Of a DNA stretch of 53,262 nucleotides, positions 40,654 through 49,487 are shown in pieces. How positions within the stretch are numbered: position 1 is the first letter of the stretch; every line of letters begins with the position of its first letter. The notes beneath the pieces were generated by a model that did not search any database, was not told the origin of the DNA, and was given only the letters and a program-made list of their open reading frames with translations. Source of the stretch: an uncultured Bacteroidia bacterium. GTDB lineage: Bacteria > Bacteroidota > Bacteroidia > Bacteroidales > F082. A program made the translations under genes and the position numbers. The stretch is from the NCBI GenBank assembly GCA_902799345.1, contig CADBZW010000029.1:1-53262 (forward strand), read 5' to 3'.

Positions 40654-40661
40654 CAAAGGTA
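40654..40661 (-). promoter_or_regulatory. -7 box of polyprenyl synthetase gene
   Basis: TACCTTTG on the minus strand, only 4 bases before the GTG start at 40649, versus 14-27 for other genes here. Either the transcript is leaderless or translation starts at TTG 40640. Confidence 0.55.
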
Positions 40662-40708
40662 GGAATTATCACAAAACTAGCAAAACGTATAAAACTTTAT
40701 TTGGTTGG

Positions 40709-40761
40709 TGCGGCCTACCCAACCGGGTGGCCGCAGGAAAGCAGGCCGGTTGGCTGCTTTC
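40709..40761. repeat. Two adjacent hairpins
   Basis: TGCGGCC...GGCCGCA (40709-40735, enclosing CCCAACCGGG) followed at once by GGAAAGCA...TGCTTTCC (40736-40761). No T-run follows. Located 98 bases before the alpha-2-macroglobulin gene; possibly another repeat family. Confidence 0.6.
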
Positions 40762-40825
40762 CAACTGCTATCTTGGGTTTTGTCTTGTTTTGTGGGTTTT
40801 GTGATAAAAATAGCACGATATTTGC

Positions 40826-40833
40826 TATTTTTG
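40826..40833 (+). promoter_or_regulatory. -7 box of alpha-2-macroglobulin gene
   Basis: TATTTTTG, 25 bases before ATG 40859. Confidence 0.65.
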
Positions 40834-40858
40834 CGTTATTATTCAAAACGCTTGAATC

Positions 40859-43800
40859 ATGAAACACCTCGGAATCATCATCGCCATCACCGCTTTAGTG
40901 GCCGTTGGCGCTTTGGCTTTTGCCATGCCTAGCAAGGCCCCTGACAACCCCGACAACCCCAAAACCCCGAAAAACAGTTATGAGACTATGTGGAAAAAAG
41001 TAAAGGAAAACCTCGAAAAGAATCTGCCGGAATCGGCGGAGAAAGAGCTTGTTGCCATCGAAGAGCAAGCCTCGAAGGACAAAAACCAAACCCAGTTGCT
41101 GAAAACTTGGCTCTATCGGCAAAAGATTTATCAGTTTACCGTGGAAGAAGACCCCGAGCAGGCCTTCATCCAGTACATCGAAGAGAAGGTCGGGCAGTTG
41201 GACGAGGTGCATAATGCCTTGCTGCACGAGGAAATCGCTCGCGCCTACGCCGGGTATCTGGACAATAACGAGTGGCGCATCAGCGAGAACCTGCCCATCG
41301 ACGGCGACCTCTCGAAGGTGGAGATGAAATACTGGGACAAGGAGAGTTTCAAAACGCGCATCAACCAGCACTATGAGGAGGCACTGAAGCCCGTCGAAGC
41401 ACTGAAAAAGGCCAAGACCGAGGATTTCATGGTGCTGTATGAAAATATGAACAACAATGAGAATTACATTGAATACGAAGCCTCGCTGTTCGAGTTCATG
41501 TTTCACCGCGTGGCCAATTATTACCAAGGCGAGGCCAATGCCGACGATGTGGAAGGCGAGACCGACGCCTGGTGGCTGCCTGCCAACGACTTCGTGAAGG
41601 CCGACTTGGGCGCTGCCGACAACCCGCTCGCGAAGTGCCTGAAAATATATCAAGACCTCATCGCCTACAACATCAAGGAGAAGAACGAGGACGTGCTGAT
41701 TTACAACGACTTCAAGCGTTTTGGCTTCGTCAACTCGATTTTGGGCAAAGACGAGAAATACCAAACCGCGATGGAGGACCTGAAGGCGCAGCACAAGGAC
41801 AACCCGCTCTCCGCAGAAATCACCTCGCTGATTGCGCGAAATCTGATAAACCAATACGAGAGCAACAGCAGCGATAGCGCCTATTTCGACCATTATAAGA
41901 AAGCCAAGGCGATGTGCGAAGCAGCCATCGCCAAATTCCCGAAATCGAAGGGTGCCAAGAACTGCCAAAGCCTCATCAAACGCATCGAGGAACCGCAAAT
42001 CGACATCAGCTTGAACTCGGTGCAGCTGCCCAATGAGGCCATTCCCGCTGTGTTGGAATACCGCAACGTGACTGCACCTTATTATAGAATCGTGAAAGTC
42101 AGCGAGAAGGAGCTAAAACGCCTTCGCGACATGCGCGACAAGGAAGAACTGCTCAAGGAGTTGAACAAAATGCCCGCCGTGGCGGAAAAAGATCTGACCT
42201 TGCCCGCCGAAACCGACTACCGCGAGCACTCCACCTTGATAGCCCTGCCTACTTTGGACAAGGGAATTTACTACCTTGTGGCCAGTACCGAAAAAGGCAC
42301 GAAAGACAAGGATAAGACCCTGACGCTCACCTTCCAAGTGTCAAGTCTCGGCTACATCACCGACCAGATTGAGGATAAGATGACGGTCACCGTCGTCGAC
42401 CGCAAAACGGGGAAAACTGTGGAAGGCGTCACCGTGGAAGTGTGGCGCAGCGAATGGGACTACAAAGCCCGCGAGTACAAGACCATCATCATCGAAACGC
42501 CCAAGACCGACCGCAACGGCATCGTGAAACTGTCGAAAAAGAGCGACAACTCGTTCTATATCAATCTGCGCAAGGGCGACGACAACTTGCTGTCGGACAA
42601 CAGCTACTACCTCAACGCGCGTTACAAGAACGATGATGAGCGTTACGAGACCAAGCTCTTCACCGACCGCGCCATCTATCGCCCAGGGCAGACCGTTTAT
42701 TTCCAAGGCATTGTGACACGCCGTCAGGGCGAAAATTTGAGCCTCGTGAATGGTTATTCTGAAAACATTTCCTTCCGCGATGCCAACTGGCAGGAAATCA
42801 GCTCGGCCAAGTTCACCACTGACGAATACGGGTCGTTCAGCGGCTCGTTCGTCATTCCCACCGACCGACTGAATGGCGTGTTCCGCCTTAATGCGAACCG
42901 CGGCAACACCACTATCCGCGTGGAGGAATACAAACGCCCGACCTTCGAGGTCAACTTTGAGCGCCCGAAAGAGCAATACAAACTCAACCAAGAGGTTACG
43001 GTGCGCGGCGACGTGAAAGCCTATGCAGGTTTCGGTTTGGATGATGTGGAATATTCGTATCGCGTTGTCCGCAAGACCTCGTTCCCGTGGCGTTGCTGGT
43101 GGTGGTGGTACCCGACCGTCGAGGACGAGCAAATCACCTTCGGCAAGGGTCGCACCGACGAAAGCGGCAAGTTCGCCGTCACCTTCAACCTGAAGCCCTC
43201 GTTGAGCATCGCGCCCGAAAAGCAACCGATGTTCACCTACGAAATCGAAGTGACCGCTACGAGCAAGCAAGGCGAGACCCACGCCGACACCTACAGTATC
43301 CGCGCTGGTTACAACGAAATCGCCATCAGCACGGATTTGCCTTCCGAGGTCGAGAAATCCGAGATGGGCAAGTACCAAATCACGGTGAGCAACCTCAGCT
43401 GGCAGCCCGCCAAGAGCCGCGTTTCGAGAAAGATTTACCGCGTTGAGAATAGCAAGAAAATCAACTATTTTAAGACAATGGGACGTAGGGAAACGCTTGA
43501 CAGGCAGTTGCTGAGCGATGAGGATTTGGCAAGATTGTTCCCAGAATACAGTTTCTACGACAAGCAAAACAAGACGCTGGTCGATGATGCCACAATTAGC
43601 GTCGACGACAAAGCCAAGTTCTACGAAGGCAAGGCCCTCGAACCCGGAAAATACATCGTGGAACTCAAGAGTCTCGACGACCCGTTGGCGATGACTTCGC
43701 AACAGTTCACCGTGTTTGAAAACGGCTCCAAGCAGATGCCTTTCACCACGATGGAATGGAATCATTTGGACAAATCGACAGCCCATCCTGGCGACGAAAT

Positions 43801-46800
43801 CCAACTTAGCCTCGGCACTTCGGCCAATGCGGTAGAGGTTTGGGTGCAGCTGCTGCACGGCGATGAGGTCCGCTTGGATAAGAAAATCACCCTCAGCGAC
43901 GAGGTGCAGAACTTGTCATATAAGGTGACCGAAAACGACCGTGGCGGCCTTGCGTGGCGTTATGCCTTCGTGAAGGAAAACAGCCTCAATACCAGCCGCA
44001 TGAGCGTTTCCGTTCCCTTCGACAATTACAATTTGGACGTGAAATTGGCCACTATGCGCGACAAACTCAGTCCCGGTGCCGAGGAGACTTGGGAGGTAAC
44101 CGTCCGCGACTACAAGGACAAGCCTTTGGAAGCCGCCTTGCTCGCGGGAATGTATGATGCCTCGCTCGATGAGTTTGAGCGCAACTATTGGTGGTTCAAC
44201 ATGTCGCCTTCGGGCGTTTACGGCAGCAGTTTTGGCACGGATGGCCACAGCTTTACCTCGTCGCGCACGGCCATAGGCTACCTCTATTTCGCAGAACTCT
44301 TCAACTTTAGCCTGCCTTCCGATGCGCCGTTCTTTGATTTCGGGTATGGCTATGGTGGACGCCGCTACAGAAAAGGAGGTCGCGTGTATGAAGATGTTTA
44401 TATGTGTGTGGAGGAGAGTGCTCCTATGATGTCGGGAGCCGTGTTACAAAAGAACAGCGTTTCAGCCGATGGTGCCGTGGAGGTTGAAGAAGAATCTGAG
44501 ATATTCCAAACAGAACAACCTAAAGCGGGAGTAGCCCTCGAACAACAAGACAAGTCAGAAGCCGAGCCCGCCCTCCGCGAGAACTTTAATGAAACGGCCT
44601 TCTTCTTCCCGCAACTGCGCACCAACCAAGACGGCAGTGCGACCTTCAGCTTCACCATGCCCGATGCCCTCACGCGCTGGCGCCTGATGCTGTTGGCCTA
44701 CACCAAGGATCGCAAGACGGGCAGCAAGGACTACACCTTCACCTCCTCCAAACCCGTGATGATCATGGCCGACATGCCGCGCTATATGTACGACAACGAC
44801 GAGCTGTGGTTCGTGGCCAACGTCATCAACACGGGCGACGAACCCGTTGCGCCCAAGGCGAAACTCGAAATCTTTGATGCGGGCACGATGGAGCCTGTGG
44901 ATTTGATAATCAATGACGGCCCTTCGACAGGCTCAGGGACCTGTACCATCCCGATGGAGACCATCCAACCTGGTCGCAGCAAGGAAGTGCGCTGGAAGGT
45001 GAAGGGACAATATGATTTGAGCCTTTTGGCTTTCCGCTTCACGGCCTACGCAGGACAGTTCAGCGATGCCGAGCAGCACCTCCTGCCCGTGTTGAGTAGC
45101 GAGATCTTCATGACGCAGACCCTGCCCATCACCGTGAAGGCCGAGACCGAGAAGACCTTCGACTTCGAGGCCATCGCCAACCCCGACAGCCACGAGCGCG
45201 ACTACAGCCTAACGCTCAACTTCAGCACCAACCCCGTGTGGTACGCCGTGCAGGCCCTGCCTTACCTGGCCAATGTCAGCACCGACCGCGCCGAGACCGC
45301 CTTCTACGTGTTCTATGCCAACACGCTCTCGTCCTACATCGCCGACCACATCCCGAACCTCTTGAACTACATCAAGAAGTGGCAGATCGAGACGCCCGAT
45401 GCCCTGCTCTCGCAACTCGAAAAAGACCAAGACCTGAAGGCCATCATGCTGCAAGAAACGCCCTGGGTGCTCGAAGCCAAGAGCGAGACCGAGCAGCGCA
45501 GCCGCATCGCCACACTCTTCGAGGTGAACACCATCCGCAACCAGCAGACCAACGCCTTGAGACTCATCAAGGACAAACAGAAATACAACGGCGGCTGGCC
45601 TTGGATGGATGGCATGCCCGAGAGTCCGTACATCAGCACCTATATCTTGAGCGGCTTCGGCAAGTTGCAGAAGATGGGCGCTTGGGAGTCGCTGAGCAAG
45701 GCCGACCAAAACACAGCACAAAGCATCTGCGACAAGGCCGTGCGTTACTTAGAATACGAGGTGGCCGAGACCTACCGCTATATGAAAGCCCACAGCAAAG
45801 GCAAGGACTGGCCCATCGGCAGCGGCACCTTGAACGAACTCTATGCATTGAGTTTCTTTGAGGTGCAAAACTCCGACCGCGACTTCGCCAAGGCCAAGGA
45901 CTACTACCTCAAGAGCCTCGACAAGGAGTGGACGTCGTTCAACTTCAACCAACGCTCGAAGGGTGCCTTGGTGCTCTACCGCAACGGCAACGAGAAGACC
46001 GCCAAGTTGATGATCCAGTCGTTTAAGGAATGTGCCCAGAAGAACGAACAAATCGGCATGTACTGGCCGAAGAAATACTTCTCGTTTGAGTCGCACATCG
46101 CCACCCACGCCAACATCATGGCGGCCTTTGCCGAGATAGACCAGAACCAAGAGATGATCGACCAGCTGCGCGTGTGGCTGCTCACCCAAAAGCAGACCAC
46201 GATGTGGGAAAACTCCGCCTCCACCGCCGATGCCATATATGCCCTGCTGATGCGCGGCAGCGACTGGTTCGAAGAAGGCAAGGAAGTCACCCTGCGCTTC
46301 GGCAACACGCCCATCAGCACCGAGGGCGGCGTGGCCGGCACGGGCTTCATCCAACGCCGCTGGAACGCCAACGAGGTGACCACGGACATGCGTCAGCTCA
46401 CCGTCAACAACCCCACCAACCACCTTGTGTGGGGCGGCCTGTTCCGCCAGTATTTCGTCCCGATCGACGAGGTGAAGAGCGACGAGTCGGGCTTCACCAT
46501 CAAGCGCGAGCTGTTTGTGGAGACGGTGACCGACAAGGGCAAGGTCTTGGTGCCTGCGGAGAAGCGTACGCTGAAGGTCGGCGACAAACTCACCGTGAAG
46601 ATCACCTTCACCAGCCAGCAAGACATGAGTTTCGTCTTCGTCAAGGACCTCCGCGCCGCCGGTTTCGAGCCGATAGAGCAGATTTCGCGCTACGAGTACA
46701 ACGATCGCATGAGCTACTACCAGAGCAACACCGACACCGACATGGAGTTCTTCATCGAGTTCCTGCCCAAGGGCACGCATCAGCTGGAGTACAGCATGTT

Positions 46801-46909
46801 CGTCACCAAGGAAGGCTACCTCAACAACGGCTATGCCTTGATCCAATGCCAGTATGCGCCGGAGTTCAGTGCTTATTCGGATGGGATGAAGGTGAAAGTG
46901 GGTGAATAA
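40859..46909 (+). CDS. Bacterial alpha-2-macroglobulin family protein
   Basis: 2016 residues. Signal peptide (LGIIIAITALVAVGALAFA). A helical N-terminal region, then MG-type beta domains with the MG2 mark DRAIYRPGQTVYFQGIVTR (~600), the A2M core FFPQLRTNQDGSATFSFTMPDALTRWRLMLLAYTKDRKTG (~1245), and a helical TED-like region (~1450-1800). I find no CxEQ thioester, so covalent trapping of proteases is unlikely; Bacteroidales homologues often lack it. A CCTTCGACAGGCTCAG unit (44921-44936) adds D-G-P-S-T-G-S-G-T-C within an MG domain. Likely a periplasmic or surface protease inhibitor/colonisation factor. Shares its 3' terminator with the convergent nuclease gene. Confidence 0.9.
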   Translation: MKHLGIIIAITALVAVGALAFAMPSKAPDNPDNPKTPKNSYETMWKKVKENLEKNLPESAEKELVAIEEQASKDKNQTQLLKTWLYRQKIYQFTVEEDPEQAFIQYIEEKVGQLDEVHNALLHEEIARAYAGYLDNNEWRISENLPIDGDLSKVEMKYWDKESFKTRINQHYEEALKPVEALKKAKTEDFMVLYENMNNNENYIEYEASLFEFMFHRVANYYQGEANADDVEGETDAWWLPANDFVKADLGAADNPLAKCLKIYQDLIAYNIKEKNEDVLIYNDFKRFGFVNSILGKDEKYQTAMEDLKAQHKDNPLSAEITSLIARNLINQYESNSSDSAYFDHYKKAKAMCEAAIAKFPKSKGAKNCQSLIKRIEEPQIDISLNSVQLPNEAIPAVLEYRNVTAPYYRIVKVSEKELKRLRDMRDKEELLKELNKMPAVAEKDLTLPAETDYREHSTLIALPTLDKGIYYLVASTEKGTKDKDKTLTLTFQVSSLGYITDQIEDKMTVTVVDRKTGKTVEGVTVEVWRSEWDYKAREYKTIIIETPKTDRNGIVKLSKKSDNSFYINLRKGDDNLLSDNSYYLNARYKNDDERYETKLFTDRAIYRPGQTVYFQGIVTRRQGENLSLVNGYSENISFRDANWQEISSAKFTTDEYGSFSGSFVIPTDRLNGVFRLNANRGNTTIRVEEYKRPTFEVNFERPKEQYKLNQEVTVRGDVKAYAGFGLDDVEYSYRVVRKTSFPWRCWWWWYPTVEDEQITFGKGRTDESGKFAVTFNLKPSLSIAPEKQPMFTYEIEVTATSKQGETHADTYSIRAGYNEIAISTDLPSEVEKSEMGKYQITVSNLSWQPAKSRVSRKIYRVENSKKINYFKTMGRRETLDRQLLSDEDLARLFPEYSFYDKQNKTLVDDATISVDDKAKFYEGKALEPGKYIVELKSLDDPLAMTSQQFTVFENGSKQMPFTTMEWNHLDKSTAHPGDEIQLSLGTSANAVEVWVQLLHGDEVRLDKKITLSDEVQNLSYKVTENDRGGLAWRYAFVKENSLNTSRMSVSVPFDNYNLDVKLATMRDKLSPGAEETWEVTVRDYKDKPLEAALLAGMYDASLDEFERNYWWFNMSPSGVYGSSFGTDGHSFTSSRTAIGYLYFAELFNFSLPSDAPFFDFGYGYGGRRYRKGGRVYEDVYMCVEESAPMMSGAVLQKNSVSADGAVEVEEESEIFQTEQPKAGVALEQQDKSEAEPALRENFNETAFFFPQLRTNQDGSATFSFTMPDALTRWRLMLLAYTKDRKTGSKDYTFTSSKPVMIMADMPRYMYDNDELWFVANVINTGDEPVAPKAKLEIFDAGTMEPVDLIINDGPSTGSGTCTIPMETIQPGRSKEVRWKVKGQYDLSLLAFRFTAYAGQFSDAEQHLLPVLSSEIFMTQTLPITVKAETEKTFDFEAIANPDSHERDYSLTLNFSTNPVWYAVQALPYLANVSTDRAETAFYVFYANTLSSYIADHIPNLLNYIKKWQIETPDALLSQLEKDQDLKAIMLQETPWVLEAKSETEQRSRIATLFEVNTIRNQQTNALRLIKDKQKYNGGWPWMDGMPESPYISTYILSGFGKLQKMGAWESLSKADQNTAQSICDKAVRYLEYEVAETYRYMKAHSKGKDWPIGSGTLNELYALSFFEVQNSDRDFAKAKDYYLKSLDKEWTSFNFNQRSKGALVLYRNGNEKTAKLMIQSFKECAQKNEQIGMYWPKKYFSFESHIATHANIMAAFAEIDQNQEMIDQLRVWLLTQKQTTMWENSASTADAIYALLMRGSDWFEEGKEVTLRFGNTPISTEGGVAGTGFIQRRWNANEVTTDMRQLTVNNPTNHLVWGGLFRQYFVPIDEVKSDESGFTIKRELFVETVTDKGKVLVPAEKRTLKVGDKLTVKITFTSQQDMSFVFVKDLRAAGFEPIEQISRYEYNDRMSYYQSNTDTDMEFFIEFLPKGTHQLEYSMFVTKEGYLNNGYALIQCQYAPEFSAYSDGMKVKVGE
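44921..44936 (+). repeat. CCTTCGACAGGCTCAG unit in alpha-2-macroglobulin gene
   Basis: Identical 16-mer to 4394-4409 in the HU-like gene and read in the same frame (P-S-T-G-S). It introduces a short Gly/Ser/Thr loop. Confidence 0.9.
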
Positions 46910-46955
46910 AAATCAGTAGGGGCAGACCCGCGGGTTTGCCCCTACTGATTTTTAT
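46906..46955. terminator. 50-bp palindromic bidirectional terminator
   Basis: Perfect 19-bp arms (ATAAAAATCAGTAGGGGCA and its complement) around GACCCGCGGGTT, itself containing ACCCGCGGGT. It includes the stop codons of both convergent genes. The GTAGGGGCAGACCCGCGGGT core resembles a repeat type seen in many genomes, recruited here as terminator. Confidence 0.9.
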
Positions 46956-48262
46956 TTCACCACCACCTTTATCGTCTGCCCCCAGCCCTTCTGATGCCTG
47001 ATGCGCAGCAGATAAAACCCTTCTGGGACATCCTGCAGGTCCATCTCAACCTGTTGCGCCCCATTCACGAAATGCTCGGAATGTCGTTTCAGCAGCTGTC
47101 CTTGCAGTGAAAACAACTCAAACTGCACGACGCCTGCCGATGGGTTGAAGAAGCTTACTTTGGCAACGCCCGAGGCGGGATTGGGCGAGATGGAGGCTTC
47201 CATGGAGGGCATCTCCGACTCATCCACACCCACTGAGACATCCGTGAAGATTTTCATCGTCACAGGGAGGTGGTCGGAACAGCCGTATAAGGCATTTGCC
47301 ACTTCGACGGGTACGGAAGTGTTGGTGCCTTGGTTGACGCTTTTGTTGAAATGCTTTCCGTCGTTGCCAACGGCTTTGAAGGAATTGCGCACATAACGCA
47401 TGTGGTCGTAGCTGTAGGCGATTTCGTATGACATCATGATGAAGTCGAAACGGTCGTCAAGGCCGCCGGACGAGAAGCATTCTTCGTTGTCTCTGTGTGT
47501 GGCTTGCGTGTGATATGGGGCAAATTGGCTGTTGTAGTTCCACTCGCCCACGCCCCCCACTTCGTATAAGGGGTCTTTGAAAAGGGCGTCAGGGTCGGTG
47601 TAGGTCTGGGTGAGTATCTTGTAACCGTTCTCACTGGCACCATACAGATTGAAATCACCCATAATCAGCACGTTGTCTTTTGCATAGTGCTGGCTGACGT
47701 AGTACATGGTGGTCTGCAGTTGTTCAAAGCGCCTGTTTCTGTCGCTTGCCGTGTTTCCAGCCTTGAGATGGGCCACGATGCAAATCAGCGAGACGGTGTC
47801 GCCAGCGGCCAAACTGGGCGTTTTCAGATAAAGCTCGTAGATGTCAGTGTCTCTTGGGTTGGTGCGCAATGCCACGTGCTTCCTCAAACCTAGCTTTCTG
47901 GAGTCGTAGAAGATGTGGTTGATGATATTGCTGCCGGCATAGTTGAGGATGTTGTCGGTTTGCCAATAGTTGACATTGCCCATGTTGAGGTTGTGGCGGA
48001 CAAAATCATCCAGTAGCTGTTGCGGGGCGCCAAATTCGCATACGGTGAAGATGTCGGGTTTCACATAGTCTAAGATGGTGCGGATATATTCGTCTTTTTG
48101 CTGGGTGTTGTTGTTGGTTTCATAGCAATCAGCATAGCCGCTCTGGTAGTTGCCGTAATACAAAAGGTTGTATTGCATCACCGTGAGGGTGTCCTGGGCT
48201 TTCATAAAGACGGGTGCCAACAACAATGCAAGAAAAAAAACGGTTTTGTGTGTCATCATCAA
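46952..48262 (-). CDS. Secreted endonuclease/exonuclease/phosphatase-fold protein with T9SS tail
   Basis: 436 residues. Signal peptide ending FMKAQ (~22). EEP (DNase I-like) fold marks: VMQYNLLYYG (metal-binding Asn), FTVCEFG (metal Glu), IVAHLKAG (catalytic His), LIMGDFNLYG (D-x-N) and GCSDHLPVTM (final DH pair). The C-terminal ~85 residues are a T9SS sorting domain (SISPNPASGVAKVSF ... GFYLLRIRH...VVK). Probably an extracellular nuclease or phosphoesterase. Three consecutive ATGs start it; MMMTHK begins at 48262. Promoter -7 box at 48276-48283. Confidence 0.9.
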   Translation of the reverse strand: MMMTHKTVFFLALLLAPVFMKAQDTLTVMQYNLLYYGNYQSGYADCYETNNNTQQKDEYIRTILDYVKPDIFTVCEFGAPQQLLDDFVRHNLNMGNVNYWQTDNILNYAGSNIINHIFYDSRKLGLRKHVALRTNPRDTDIYELYLKTPSLAAGDTVSLICIVAHLKAGNTASDRNRRFEQLQTTMYYVSQHYAKDNVLIMGDFNLYGASENGYKILTQTYTDPDALFKDPLYEVGGVGEWNYNSQFAPYHTQATHRDNEECFSSGGLDDRFDFIMMSYEIAYSYDHMRYVRNSFKAVGNDGKHFNKSVNQGTNTSVPVEVANALYGCSDHLPVTMKIFTDVSVGVDESEMPSMEASISPNPASGVAKVSFFNPSAGVVQFELFSLQGQLLKRHSEHFVNGAQQVEMDLQDVPEGFYLLRIRHQKGWGQTIKVVVK

Positions 48263-48275
48263 TCAAATTATGCAG

Positions 48276-48283
48276 CAAAATTA
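48276..48283 (-). promoter_or_regulatory. -7 box of T9SS nuclease gene
   Basis: TAATTTTG on the minus strand, 13 bases before ATG 48262, divergent from 48314-48321. Confidence 0.6.
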
Positions 48284-48289
48284 GAAAAT

Positions 48290-48321
48290 TTGGCGCGATA
48301 TTTGAATTAATCCTATTTTTG
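48290..48321 (+). promoter_or_regulatory. Promoter of lipoprotein pair
   Basis: TATTTTTG at 48314-48321 with TTG at 48290-48292 (21-base spacing), 14 bases before ATG 48336. Confidence 0.65.
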
Positions 48322-48335
48322 CAACGATTTTAGTT

Positions 48336-48818
48336 ATGGAAAAACAAATCAAGATAGCATTATTGGCCCTGGCCGCTCTCGTTTTGCTGACGATGAGCGC
48401 CTGCCATAAAGAGAAAAAGTATGCCGATTGTCCCCTCATAGGTCACTGGGGCTGTGAGGAGTATGTCAGTTGCCGCATCGATAGCACGGGCTACGAGAAG
48501 TGGGACACCTTAAATTATGAGGTGGGCGAGGGGCATGGCTATGAGGTGTTTTTCTATGACGACGGCACGGGCAAACTACATCTCAACGACAGCCCAGCCT
48601 TGATCAAGAGATTCAATTGCCAATACGATTATGATTCTGTAAGTCATGTACTTACCATCTACAATACCTCGTGGATTATCTCCCAATTCACCGATGCGAC
48701 GAGCGCCGATATGGCCATTGAGGAGGTGACAGCCAACACGATCAAGGCTTCGTGGACCAATTATTTCTCGGAGCCGATACCCTTTTTTGAACGATTTTTC
48801 CTAAAACGAATTGATTAA
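48336..48818 (+). CDS. Lipoprotein, lipocalin-like fold suspected
   Basis: 160 residues. Lipoprotein signal with lipobox M-S-A-C (Cys23). The mature part starts C-P-L-I-G-H-W-G-C-E-E-Y, the start pattern of small Bacteroidales lipocalin-like lipoproteins ('L.G.W....'), followed by beta strands and ending in an acidic/aromatic tail. It is followed after 16 bases by a paralogue-like lipoprotein with the same 'G-T-W-G-A' start. Function not known. Confidence 0.7.
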   Translation: MEKQIKIALLALAALVLLTMSACHKEKKYADCPLIGHWGCEEYVSCRIDSTGYEKWDTLNYEVGEGHGYEVFFYDDGTGKLHLNDSPALIKRFNCQYDYDSVSHVLTIYNTSWIISQFTDATSADMAIEEVTANTIKASWTNYFSEPIPFFERFFLKRID

Positions 48819-48834
48819 CAATAAAATAGAAAAT

Positions 48835-49419
48835 ATGAAAAAACTGACATTAATTGCGGCAGTGGCATTTGCAGCCTTGTTGTTCACCTCGTGTGGAAAA
48901 CACGATTACAATGAATTTGTAGGCACCTGGGGCGCTGAAAAGGTTGAGTATTACAACATCGACTATGCAGGCAACCCGATTGCGGCCTCTATGCAGACTT
49001 ATACCTATGACCCTGAAGACGTAGACAATAGCATCAGGTTGACGTTTAGGACCGACGGGACCGGCGAGATGCGTGATAGTGCCATCGACACCTTGTACGC
49101 CAACTATGACGCTGAACATGAGATTTACTTGGACACAATCCCATGTAGCGACACGGTGTTGATTTATCCTTTCACCTGCTCTTTCGATAAGATTAGCCAA
49201 TGTATGTATATGAACATGGAGGGTGAGGCGCGTCCCTACAGAATTGAGATTGTTGATATGGACAATAACTCTTTTGTCTATGAGAATCAATACGGAAACG
49301 ACTACGTGGAAAAGAGTTATATGAAACGCATCAGCGGCAAGGTCACCAATACGGCCAAGTCCAGCAAGCCGGTGCGTCACCCGCATAACAAGCCGGGGTC
49401 GCTGTTCGGTAGCAGATAA
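48835..49419 (+). CDS. Lipoprotein, second of pair
   Basis: 194 residues from ATG 48835. Lipobox L-F-T-S-C (Cys19). F-V-G-T-W-G-A-E at the mature N-terminus and a beta-rich body ('IRLTFRTDGTGEMRDS', 'IEIVDMDNNSFVYEN') suggest the same lipocalin-like fold as its neighbour. The C-terminus carries a basic tail (KPVRHPHNKPGSLFGSR). An earlier in-frame start at 48811 lies in the linker and is rejected. Ends at a terminator built from a core palindromic repeat. Confidence 0.7.
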   Translation: MKKLTLIAAVAFAALLFTSCGKHDYNEFVGTWGAEKVEYYNIDYAGNPIAASMQTYTYDPEDVDNSIRLTFRTDGTGEMRDSAIDTLYANYDAEHEIYLDTIPCSDTVLIYPFTCSFDKISQCMYMNMEGEARPYRIEIVDMDNNSFVYENQYGNDYVEKSYMKRISGKVTNTAKSSKPVRHPHNKPGSLFGSR

Positions 49420-49434
49420 GATACCATTGGGTAT

Positions 49435-49487
49435 AAAAAAAGCCTTGCATAGATTCCCGAGGGAATGACATGCAAGGCTTTTTTTTT
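49435..49487 (+). terminator. Terminator containing core palindromic repeat
   Basis: AAAAAAAGCCTTGCAT / ATGCAAGGCTTTTTTTT stem around ATAGATTCCC-GAG-GGAATGACAT, the core of the intergenic repeat family at 5671-12148. It ends the lipoprotein pair and faces the stop of the convergent methyltransferase. Confidence 0.85.

Noticed and set aside
40650-40858. Riboswitch or small RNA at the double hairpin
   Set aside because: Two simple hairpins without a recognisable consensus or terminator; the -7 box lies downstream of them, so they are not in the leader.
42341-43858. 505-residue open frame antisense to the alpha-2-macroglobulin gene
   Set aside because: Shadow frame of a well-supported family member; no motif seen.
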